The notes below the pieces were generated by a model. That model made no database searches, had not been told where the DNA came from, and was given only the letters and a program-made list of their open reading frames with translations. 34,312 nucleotides of DNA from Actinomycetes bacterium. Lineage in GTDB: Bacteria; Actinomycetota; Acidimicrobiia; Acidimicrobiales; Acidimicrobiaceae. Positions within the stretch are counted from its first letter, which is position 1; each line of letters opens with the position of its first letter. The DNA is taken from NCBI GenBank assembly GCA_021784675.1, contig JAJYHR010000081.1, positions 1 through 34,312 of the forward strand. The letters are read 5' to 3'. Below are positions 10,295 to 17,443 of this stretch, piece after piece. Position numbers and translations under genes: made by a program.

Positions 10295-11363
10295 GCCCAG
10301 CAAGCCACCATGCCAGCGGCGCGGGGTCGCCCGCCCGGTATGCGGCGGAGTGTGGCCTCGCCAAGCCGCCACCACTCCGAATTCAAGCGGTAGCCGTAAG
10401 GTGGCGTTCTTGACGTTCGGATCCGCCAGCGAAGAAGTTCGTGCTGGATCCGCACGGGGTGCTGTCGAAGTAACTCGGAAAGCATCGCACCAGGGGTTCC
10501 GTGCAGGCCCCCTGGTGTGATTCCGTCTCTGCAAGGACCAGGCGCAGGTTGCAGGGATGAGGGACCAGCCGTGCTCGAGGCGCGCCGTTTGCCAAGAGTT
10601 CCGCGCCACTTCCGGCGGCCTCAGGTGGCCCGAAGATGAGGACCGGTAGCACTCAGAGCAGCGCCGCTGCCCGGGGCGGTCCCGGTGCAGAGCGGGGCCG
10701 GCGTGCCGGGTCGGGGGTGTTTCACCAGCGTGCCGCGAGGTCAACGACCGCAAGTCCCGTCATCCCGCGGGGGAGACCTCGTTCACACTCTTGGAGGACG
10801 GTGCGAGGCCGCCACTCCAATGGAGTCCGGCTTCACATTCTCCCCCGGGCACGGCTCCGCCGGCGGCCTCGCCGCCTTCGGTTCGGGGATATACGAAAAC
10901 GCCGGTCGGAATGAGGAGAGCGTGCACCTTCGCCTCGTTGATTCTTGCTGATGCCGCGGCGGGCCGGTAGCAAGCAGGTTTGGTCGGGAGACGCCGCCCA
11001 TCTGCCCTCGGGCCACGAGATCGTGGCTCTCCTGCGGCAGGCGCGATGGATCGTGCCGCGCGTCGTGATTGGATTCCGACCAGCCGACCGGTTGTGTCAA
11101 TTCCAGTCTCGGGAGATCGACTCCGTAAACCCGGAGGATCGCTGACGCCACTGCTGGAGGCTCCGTCAGCCGTCTCCAGGATGCCCATTATCGGTCGTAA
11201 GGAATGTTCGAGAAGGCAGCGCGCGTTCCGCTTCGAGAAGGCCGCTTGCTAGGGCTGAGCGTCCGCGATGGTCGAACACGTGCCGGTTGGGCTGCTCTGC
11301 CTGGCGGCAGGGTGGCGGCGGAAGTTTCGAGATCTCCGCGGGGAAATTTTGTGGCACGGGTGA
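10295..11363. other. Gene-poor stretch between gltD and the sugar operon
   Basis: About 1.07 kb hold no reading frame I can support. Frames on both strands are short or are arginine/proline-rich artefacts of GC-rich DNA, and none shows a known motif. The stretch contains an inverted repeat at 10488-10517 and otherwise no visible tRNA or riboswitch. It may be the decayed edge of an inserted block or an unrecognised small RNA region. Confidence 0.5.
10488..10517. repeat. 9-bp perfect inverted repeat, possible hairpin
   Basis: CACCAGGGG (10488-10496) and CCCCTGGTG (10509-10517) are perfect complements around a 12-nt spacer. No T-tract follows, so a standard intrinsic terminator is not supported. 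It lies about 195 nt after the gltD stop and could be a weak terminator, a protein site or chance. Confidence 0.4.
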
Positions 11364-11392
11364 TTGACAATGCCTGAGGCAGTTGCTAATGT
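11364..11392 (+). promoter_or_regulatory. Sigma70-like promoter of the sugar operon
   Basis: TTGACA at 11364-11369 matches the -35 consensus exactly. After a 17-bp spacer comes TAATGT (11387-11392), a TAnnnT-type -10 box. Transcription would start near 11399, leaving a leader of about 113 nt before the first gene. The palindrome at 11398-11423 sits on the start site. Confidence 0.7.
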
Positions 11393-11397
11393 CGGGC

Positions 11398-11423
11398 AAA
11401 GTAGTAGGACGTCATACAACTTT
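11398..11423. promoter_or_regulatory. 26-bp palindromic operator overlapping the transcription start
   Basis: Left half AAAGTAGTAGGAC (11398-11410) and right half GTCATACAACTTT (11411-11423) match as inverted repeats at 11 of 13 positions, with no spacer. Placement from about +1 to +25 after a strong promoter is typical of a repressor site. The GTA/TAC elements fit a GntR/HutC-type dimer, and the operon encodes one such regulator at 23718-24476. Regulator assignment is inference. Confidence 0.65.
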
Positions 11424-11511
11424 CTCAAGGTTACCGGGAGCAAGGGGCACAGCCGTCCTTCGGAGGAGTGGTCTCGGGGACGAGTCCGCGAGTGGAGAGC
11501 AAGAGGGATCT

Positions 11512-12417
11512 GTGACGGAGCAGGGATGGGTGGCGCGGACCCACGGCATTGCGGCGGGAATCCGGCGAAGGGTTCTTGAGCACGTACTTGCCGAGGGTGA
11601 GGGGTATCTGTCGCAGGCTTGCTCGTCCGCGGAGATCCTGGCGCTGCTGTACGCGCGGATCCTGATGCTTGGGGCCCCGGAGCCGTCCAGATGGGCCGAG
11701 ACGTTCCCGGGCGTTCCCGGGCGTGGTGGAGCCCCTGCCGGGCTGGGAAGGTGGGTTCACGGTGCCGCGGACCCGCGGTTGGACCGGTTGGTGTTCTCAC
11801 CGGCGCACTACGCGCTGCCGCTCTATGCCGCGCTGATCGAGGTTGGGCGGTTACCCGAGAGAGCCTTACGAAGCTTCAATCGCGACGGCTCCACGCTTGA
11901 CATGATCGGAGCCGAGCACTCCCCAGGGTTCGAAGTCACGACCGGTTCGCTTGGTCAAGGGCTGAGCCAGGCGGCGGGAATCGCCACGGCGCGAAAGACC
12001 CGGGGAGAGTCCGGAAGAGTCTGGGTGTTCCTTTCCGATGGCGAGTTCCAGGAGGGGCAGACCTGGGAAGCGCTGGCTAGCGCGTCCTTTTACAACCTGG
12101 GAAACCTGCGTGTTGTGGTAGATGCCAACGGCCAGCAGTGTGACGGGCGGATCTCCGGCGTGCTCGGAATCGAACCCCTCGGTGAGCGGGTCCGGGCGTT
12201 CGGCGCGTATGCCCGGGAGGTCGACGGGCACGACGTCGTCGCCTTGGAGGAGGCGTTGTCTGGTCCGGCCGAGGGTCCGCTTGTCGTCATCGCGAGGACG
12301 GATCCAACGAGGGGACTTCCGGCTCTCAGTAAGCGGAAGATGCTGCATACGGTCCGGCTGGCGAGTGGCGAGGATCGGCGTCCCTACGAGATCGCGTACC
12401 AGGAGATGCTGGGGTGA
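11512..12417 (+). CDS. Transketolase, N-terminal (TPP-binding) subunit
   Basis: The product has 301 residues and corresponds to the first half of transketolase. Thiamine diphosphate-binding features are GSLGQG at 145-150 and SDGEFQEGQTWEA at 175-187, followed by N206 in VVDANGQQ, the GDG-like to N motif that holds Mg2+ and the diphosphate. GTG 11512 is chosen because AGAGGGA lies 4-5 nt upstream and the conserved sequence begins there; the frame is open further upstream without conservation. Its stop overlaps the start of the C-terminal subunit gene by 4 nt, so both halves should be made together. Split transketolases often serve specialised sugar pathways (for example apulose-4-phosphate transketolase AptA/AptB). 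Here the substrate is unknown. Confidence 0.9.
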   Translation: MTEQGWVARTHGIAAGIRRRVLEHVLAEGEGYLSQACSSAEILALLYARILMLGAPEPSRWAETFPGVPGRGGAPAGLGRWVHGAADPRLDRLVFSPAHYALPLYAALIEVGRLPERALRSFNRDGSTLDMIGAEHSPGFEVTTGSLGQGLSQAAGIATARKTRGESGRVWVFLSDGEFQEGQTWEALASASFYNLGNLRVVVDANGQQCDGRISGVLGIEPLGERVRAFGAYAREVDGHDVVALEEALSGPAEGPLVVIARTDPTRGLPALSKRKMLHTVRLASGEDRRPYEIAYQEMLG

Positions 12418-13442
12418 GTTTCGAAGTGGTGTCACGACCCCACGTGGAGAGCTTCATCGCATGGGCAAAGGACAAGCCCGAGGTGGTAGTGCTTACGGCC
12501 GACCTTACCAACTCTTGCGAAGTTGGACTCTGGCGGGACACCTATCCCGACAGGTTCTTCTCGCTGGGGATGGCCGAGCAGAATCTCTTGAGCTTCGCCG
12601 GCGGGCTCGCCAGGGAGGGGTATACACCGTTCGTCCACACCTTTTCGGTCTTCCTATACCGCAGGGCCTACGACCAGCTGGCGATGTCGATCGCTTATCC
12701 CAACCTCCGTGTCCGCCTAGTCGGGTTCCTTCCCGGCCTGACAACGCCGGGGGGTGCCACCCACCAGGCGATAGAAGATATCGCCATCATGCGGGCGACG
12801 CCGAACATGACCGTGCTGGAGGTCGGGGACGCGACCGACGTGGAGACGGTCCTCGATGTCGCCCAGTCCGTACCCGGTCCGGTTTACCTGCGCATGCTGC
12901 GCGGTGACGTACCCCGGCTCTTTCCTGCGAGTGATCCCCTCGAGTTCGACAGGGCTCGGGTGCTGAGCGACGGCGATGACGTGACGATCTTCAGCGCGGG
13001 CATCGAAACCGAGCACGCCATGGTTGTGGCGCGCGCGCTTGCCGAGTCGGGCATCGGCGTTCGCCACCTGCACATCTCGACGCACAAACCGTTTGGTGAC
13101 CCGCAGATCCTCTCCAGCGCCGCGCGGGCTCGAGTGGGCGTGGTGACGGTGGAGAACCACACAGTCGTCGGGGGTCTCGGCTCCGCGGTTGCGGAGGTGA
13201 TGGCGGAAGGGGCGGCCGGAAAGCGGCTCGTCCGGGTCGGCATTGGCGATACCTACGCGCACGGAGGGAGCCGGCAGTACCTCCTGGCCGAGTACGGGCT
13301 GGATGCCAGCGGAATCCTCCGGGCGGTCGAATCCTTGCTGGGGTCCCCTACCGGGATCGTCCCCAGCGACCTCGACCGCCTCCGCATGGACCTCGGCTTC
13401 GGCGCGGCCAGCAGGCCGGTGAACGCGGAGGACTCGCTGTGA
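12414..13442 (+). CDS. Transketolase, C-terminal (pyrimidine-binding) subunit
   Basis: This 342-residue protein supplies the second half of a heteromeric transketolase. It contains the pyrimidine-binding domain with the catalytic glutamate in SLGMAEQN (Glu55), which activates the thiamine ring, and a C-terminal Rossmann-like domain (VTIFSAGIETEHAMV onwards). GTG 12414 overlaps the preceding stop by 4 nt. Its own stop overlaps the RLP start by 4 nt. Stoichiometric production with the RuBisCO-like protein is therefore expected and suggests they act in the same branch. 1-Deoxyxylulose-5-phosphate synthase and pyruvate dehydrogenase E1 beta share this domain, so the reaction could differ from classic two-carbon ketol transfer. 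Confidence 0.9.
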   Translation: MSFEVVSRPHVESFIAWAKDKPEVVVLTADLTNSCEVGLWRDTYPDRFFSLGMAEQNLLSFAGGLAREGYTPFVHTFSVFLYRRAYDQLAMSIAYPNLRVRLVGFLPGLTTPGGATHQAIEDIAIMRATPNMTVLEVGDATDVETVLDVAQSVPGPVYLRMLRGDVPRLFPASDPLEFDRARVLSDGDDVTIFSAGIETEHAMVVARALAESGIGVRHLHISTHKPFGDPQILSSAARARVGVVTVENHTVVGGLGSAVAEVMAEGAAGKRLVRVGIGDTYAHGGSRQYLLAEYGLDASGILRAVESLLGSPTGIVPSDLDRLRMDLGFGAASRPVNAEDSL

Positions 13443-14587
13443 TCGACTGGAACTGCCGCGTCGAGACGTCGGGGGTCCGGTTCGCGGCCCGATACCAGAT
13501 TTTCGGCGACCCTGCCACCGTTCCCGAGCGGGCCGGCGCTCTGGCGGTCGAGGAGACTATCGAGTTTCCCGCCGACCTGGTGCGGGGAACGGATGTCGGG
13601 AAGCACGTCGTGGGCAGGGTCGAGGCGATCGAGCCGGTGGGGCCGACGGCGACGTCGGCCACGGTCAGCTACGCGGTGGAGGTCGCCGGTGGCGAGCTGC
13701 CTCAGCTGCTTAACGTTCTCTTCGGGAACTGCTCCCTTCTTCCAGGCGTGCGCCTCACGGGCGTCGAGCTGCCTGCCGACCTCCTGGCGTCCTTCGGAGG
13801 GCCAAGATTTGGTCGGCATGGCCTCCGGGACCTCGTAAGCGTGCCAGATCGGCCGCTGCTGGCTACCGCGCTCAAGCCGATGGGCCTCGATGTCAAGAGT
13901 CTCGCGGAGATGTCCGGCACCCTGGTGCGAGCGGGGGTCGATATCATCAAGGACGACCATGGGCTGGCGAACCAGCCGTTCGCGCCCTTCCAGGCTCGCG
14001 TGGAGGCATGCGCGACGGCGGTCACCAAGGCCTGCGAAGCAACGGGGCTCCGGGTCCTTTACTTTCCGTGCGTGAATGCACCGGCGGATCAGCTTTTCGA
14101 ACGGGCACGATTTGCGAAGGAGGCGGGCGCCTCAGGCCTGCTAGTCATACCGGGATTTAGCGGGTTTGACGCCATGAGGGCTCTGGCTGTGGACGATGCG
14201 CTGGGCTTGCCGGTGATGGCGCACCCAGCCTTCCTTGGCTCGTTCGCCACCCATCCTGAAGGTGGAGTTGCCCACGGAGTCCTGTTCGCGACGCTCATGC
14301 GCCTCGCGGGAGCCGACATGTCGATCTTCCCGGGCCATGGCGGCCGGTTCGCGTTTACCAGGGAGGAGTGCGAATCGATCGCAGTCGAGGCCGCATCGCC
14401 GATGGGCGGACTCCGCGAGCTGCTGCCGGTCGTGGGTGGCGGGATGGCGGTCGAGCGCGTGGGCGAGCTCGTTGAGCTTTACGGCCGCGAGTTCGCCCTC
14501 CTGATCGGTGGCGGCCTTCACCGGGGCGATCTGGCCATCAACGTCAAGCGGATCAGAGACGAGGTTTCTCATGTCATTGAGAGATAG
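13439..14587 (+). CDS. RuBisCO-like protein (form IV)
   Basis: The 382-residue protein has the RuBisCO large-subunit fold signature but not the carboxylase active site. K146 (LKPMG) aligns with Lys175 of spinach RuBisCO, yet the next conserved lysine is Met148. The metal motif KDDE becomes KDDH (171-174). The HR pair of loop 5 is HP (262-263), and the loop 6 lysine region reads FPGHGGRF with Arg303. The SGG phosphate loop is GGG (333-335), while the second phosphate loop GGG (357-359) is kept. Such proteins enolise, isomerise or decarboxylate phosphorylated sugars; known cases are MtnW, the Rhodospirillum RLP and OiaX. The KDDH motif argues against MtnW, which keeps KDDE. CO2 fixation is very unlikely. 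The exact reaction is unknown. Confidence 0.9.
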   Translation: MIDWNCRVETSGVRFAARYQIFGDPATVPERAGALAVEETIEFPADLVRGTDVGKHVVGRVEAIEPVGPTATSATVSYAVEVAGGELPQLLNVLFGNCSLLPGVRLTGVELPADLLASFGGPRFGRHGLRDLVSVPDRPLLATALKPMGLDVKSLAEMSGTLVRAGVDIIKDDHGLANQPFAPFQARVEACATAVTKACEATGLRVLYFPCVNAPADQLFERARFAKEAGASGLLVIPGFSGFDAMRALAVDDALGLPVMAHPAFLGSFATHPEGGVAHGVLFATLMRLAGADMSIFPGHGGRFAFTREECESIAVEAASPMGGLRELLPVVGGGMAVERVGELVELYGREFALLIGGGLHRGDLAINVKRIRDEVSHVIER

Positions 14588-14703
14588 GTGCAGGGGAATG
14601 AGGGCGTAACAGAGAGGCAAGGAATCCGGGGAAACTTGCCCGAGTTTCGAGGGCAATGATCCGGTGAACACGGGAAATGGGGGAGTAACGGTTATGGATA
14701 GGC

Positions 14704-14715
14704 GTATCCGGATAC
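14704..14715. promoter_or_regulatory. 12-bp perfect palindrome before the binding-protein gene
   Basis: GTATCCGGATAC is self-complementary and lies 17 nt upstream of the start at 14733, partly next to the ribosome binding site AAAGGGGGAAGG. It could be a secondary operator for the GntR regulator or part of a translation-control hairpin. No promoter hexamers are evident. Confidence 0.35.
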
Positions 14716-14732
14716 AAAGGGGGAAGGTCGTA

Positions 14733-15779
14733 ATGAAGTCTAGAGTGTGGGCAACTTCGGTCGCCGCGGCGGCCTTGCTGGCAGCCTGCGGGTCAACGTC
14801 CGCTTCAAGCAAGTCACAGAGCACGGTTCAGAAGCTGCACAAGCTTACCGTTGGGGTCGTCATGTACGACTCGACAGGACCGTTCTTCAGCACGTGGGCG
14901 CGGGGTGTGAAGGCGGAGGCTTCCGCGCTCGGGATATCGCTCGACTTCGCGGGTGCCAATGCCGATGAGGCGACGCAATCGCTGTACGTGCGCGATGACA
15001 TAGGTCGGGTGCAGGGAATGCTCGTTGGCTGGGGGTACAACCCGACCCTCAACCCGGTCATAGACCAGGCCATCAGCCACGGGGTCAAGGTTGCGTCCTA
15101 CGGGATCCAGCCGAGCAACCCGGGTGTCTACCAGGTGCACCAGAAGGACGCTGTGATCGCGCAGCTCTCCATCGGTCAGCTGAACGACTGGATACATGGC
15201 AGCGGGGACGTGATCTATATCAACGTTGGTGGTATCTACCCGCTCGATGTCAGGAACGGGGTCTGGCAGGCGTACCTGGCGTCCCATCCCAGCGTCCACC
15301 AGGTGGCCCATGTCGGCGAGTTGAATGCGACCACGGTGACCACGGTGGCCTCGGAGGTCGAGGCGGCCCTGCTCGCGAACCCGAACGTCAAGGCCATCTT
15401 CGCCCCCTACGACGCGTTCGCTCAGGGTGCGACGATCGCGGTCAACCACCTCGGGAGGCAGAGCACGGTGAAGATCTTCGGGGCGGACACCTCGACGACC
15501 GATATCGGCATCATGACGGCCGCGAACAGCCCGTGGATCGCAAGTGGCGCCAGCTACGCGTACACCGACGGCGCGGTAGCCCTTCGGACGGTGGTGATGG
15601 CGGCCATGGGGAGCAAGATAAGCCACCATGTCTACATACCGCCGGTACTGATCACTAGCTCGTTCCTGCTCTCCCATCACGTGACCGCCTCCTCGCAACT
15701 GCTGAAGTACTTCCCGACTCTGACGACGAGCAACCTTGCGTGCGCACCGTACATGAAGTCGGAACACGCGTGCCTGTGA
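14733..15779 (+). CDS. Sugar ABC transporter substrate-binding lipoprotein (ribose/LsrB type)
   Basis: This 348-residue protein starts with a lipoprotein signal, MKSRVWATSVAAAALL, followed by lipobox LAAC with Cys19 as the lipidated residue. A periplasmic-binding-protein type I domain follows, beginning KLTVGVVMYDSTGPFFSTWARG (split as KLTVGVVMYDSTGP and FFSTWARG). Later come VKVASYGIQPSN and VKAIFAPYDAFAQGA, the usual ribose-binding-protein pattern. ATG 14733 is selected over upstream in-frame starts because it begins directly at the signal peptide and follows a GGGGGAAGG ribosome site. It lies 145 nt after the RLP and 68 nt before the ATPase. Ligands of this family include ribose, other pentoses and AI-2. 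Confidence 0.9.
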   Translation: MKSRVWATSVAAAALLAACGSTSASSKSQSTVQKLHKLTVGVVMYDSTGPFFSTWARGVKAEASALGISLDFAGANADEATQSLYVRDDIGRVQGMLVGWGYNPTLNPVIDQAISHGVKVASYGIQPSNPGVYQVHQKDAVIAQLSIGQLNDWIHGSGDVIYINVGGIYPLDVRNGVWQAYLASHPSVHQVAHVGELNATTVTTVASEVEAALLANPNVKAIFAPYDAFAQGATIAVNHLGRQSTVKIFGADTSTTDIGIMTAANSPWIASGASYAYTDGAVALRTVVMAAMGSKISHHVYIPPVLITSSFLLSHHVTASSQLLKYFPTLTTSNLACAPYMKSEHACL

Positions 15780-15799
15780 CACGGGAGCACGGGAGCGTC

Positions 15800-15825
15800 G
15801 GTCCCCCGACAGCCGGCGGGGGACC
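15800..15825 (+). repeat. Strong intercistronic hairpin after the binding-protein gene
   Basis: GGTCCCCCG (15800-15808) pairs perfectly with CGGGGGACC (15817-15825) around an 8-nt loop. It lies 20 nt after the stop of the binding-protein gene and 22 nt before the ATPase gene. No T-tract follows. Such hairpins commonly stabilise the upstream message and reduce downstream expression, giving excess binding protein over membrane components. Confidence 0.6.
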
Positions 15826-15847
15826 AGGGGTTCGGGTGTAGCCGGGA

Positions 15848-17443
15848 ATGGTTCACTTCGCTGGTGAGGGGATCGGCAAGATCTACGGTAGCGCAGAGGT
15901 CCTCCACGGCTGCTCGGTGGAGCTTCACGGCGGCCGCATAACCGGCCTTGTCGGGAGCAATGGAGCGGGGAAGTCGACCCTGATCCGGATCCTCTGCGGC
16001 GCCGAGCGGCCGAGTCGCGGGCGGTTGAGCTGGAACGGGAACGAGGTCAGCTTCGCGGGACCGCGGGATGCGAAGCGGCGCGGCATCGAGGTGGTCCACC
16101 AGAATGTCGCGCTTGGCTTGCTCCCGGGAAGGAGCGTTGCAGAGAACCTTATGCTTGACGCGCTGGCGGGGAAGCAGTGCCCGGTGCTGGTGAGCCGAGC
16201 GTGGTTCGAGTCCGCCGCATCCCAGATGCTGGGGAGCCATCTCTTCAGCTTCGACCCGGAGAGATCTATCGACGATCTCAGCGTGGCGGAGAGGCAAGAG
16301 GTCGTCCTGGCGCGCGCAATCGCCCAACAAGCGAGCGTGATGATCCTGGACGAGCCTACTGCCAGCTTGTCGGAGCGAGAGGCGGGCGTCCTGTTCGAAC
16401 GGCTTCGGCACCTGCGCGACCAGGGCGTGGCGGTGATGGTGGTCTCGCACAGGTTGGGCGAGGTTAGCCAGATCTGCGACAGCGTGTTCGTTCTCCGCGA
16501 CGGGGTGGTGGTGGACAGGCTCGAGGCGCGGGACGGAGCCCTGCTGGACGTGGGGCGGATGGCGATGGGAATCATCGGCGAGGCAAGGGTGAGCGCGGCT
16601 CGACTCGGGGGCGGGTTCTCCGGGTCGGACCGCACGGCACCAACTGCGGTGGAAGGCTCGACGAGGGCCGGAGAAGTGGCGCTCGAAGGTGTGGGCATTC
16701 GTCCCCACCCGCAAGGACCGGAGGTGCACATCTCCGTCCATTACGGCGAGGTTCTCGGACTTACCGGCCTGGTCGGAGCGGGAAAGACCGAGCTCCTAGA
16801 GCAGCTTGTCGGCGTTCGCCCGCTTGCTAGCGGGGAGGTATCGCATCGCGGGCAACCGCTTCAGGGCTCGGGAATCGCCGCCGCTATCGCGACAGGGATC
16901 GGGTTCGTTCCGGAGGATCGGACCCGATCGGCCATCTTTCCCGGGTGGTCGGTCAGGCGGCACCGGACGATCCCCTTCCTGAAGCGATTCTGCCGGCACG
17001 GGCTCGTACACGCGGGAAGGGAGGCGCGTGCCGGCGAGGATCTGATGGACCGTTTCGACGTGCGGGGAGGCCGCTCCGATATTGCGGTCGACTTCCTCTC
17101 CGGGGGCAACCAGCAGAAGGTGATCGTGACGCGGTGGCTTGCGGAAGGGGTCGACGTGCTGGTGCTGGACGAGCCGTTTACCGGCGTCGATATCGGCGCG
17201 CGTGGCGACATAGGGGCCCAGTTGAGGTGGTTCGCGAGGGAGCATTCGAAGGCGATACTGGTGGCATCCTCGGATCCGCGGGAGGTTGTCGAGGTTGCCG
17301 ATCGGGTGATGGTGCTGGTGGACGGGCGGGTCGCGTGGGAGGGTCCGGTTGGCGACGACACGTTGAGCAGCGTAGGGAGAGCGATCGCATCCACCGGCGA
17401 CCGCGAAGCAGGCGCTACCGGGACGGTAGAGGGGGAGTCATGA
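15848..17443 (+). CDS. Sugar ABC transporter ATPase, RbsA/LsrA type with two ABC domains
   Basis: The 531-residue protein has two tandem nucleotide-binding domains. Domain 1 has Walker A GSNGAGKS (36-43), a signature degenerated to LSVAERQ, and Walker B VMILDEPTAS. Domain 2 has GLVGAGKTELL near residue 310, signature LSGGNQQK and Walker B DVLVLDEPFTGVD. This tandem form is typical of CUT2-family importers for ribose, xylose, rhamnose and AI-2. The unusual P-loop of domain 2 (VGAGKTE) is normal for this family. The stop overlaps the permease start by 4 nt. It energises import of the sugar captured by the lipoprotein at 14733-15779. Confidence 0.93.
   Translation: MVHFAGEGIGKIYGSAEVLHGCSVELHGGRITGLVGSNGAGKSTLIRILCGAERPSRGRLSWNGNEVSFAGPRDAKRRGIEVVHQNVALGLLPGRSVAENLMLDALAGKQCPVLVSRAWFESAASQMLGSHLFSFDPERSIDDLSVAERQEVVLARAIAQQASVMILDEPTASLSEREAGVLFERLRHLRDQGVAVMVVSHRLGEVSQICDSVFVLRDGVVVDRLEARDGALLDVGRMAMGIIGEARVSAARLGGGFSGSDRTAPTAVEGSTRAGEVALEGVGIRPHPQGPEVHISVHYGEVLGLTGLVGAGKTELLEQLVGVRPLASGEVSHRGQPLQGSGIAAAIATGIGFVPEDRTRSAIFPGWSVRRHRTIPFLKRFCRHGLVHAGREARAGEDLMDRFDVRGGRSDIAVDFLSGGNQQKVIVTRWLAEGVDVLVLDEPFTGVDIGARGDIGAQLRWFAREHSKAILVASSDPREVVEVADRVMVLVDGRVAWEGPVGDDTLSSVGRAIASTGDREAGATGTVEGES

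Noticed and set aside
10488-10517. Intrinsic terminator for gltBD
   Set aside because: The stem is good but the 12-nt loop is long, no T-tract follows and it is about 195 nt from the stop codon. It is listed only as an inverted repeat.
9887-10753. 288-codon minus-strand frame overlapping the gltD end and the following gap
   Set aside because: The first part shadows gltD and the rest has no motif or ribosome site, so it is not counted as the missing gene of the gap.
13439-14587. RLP as a CO2-fixing RuBisCO
   Set aside because: Several essential carboxylase residues are replaced, and no phosphoribulokinase or small subunit is present.
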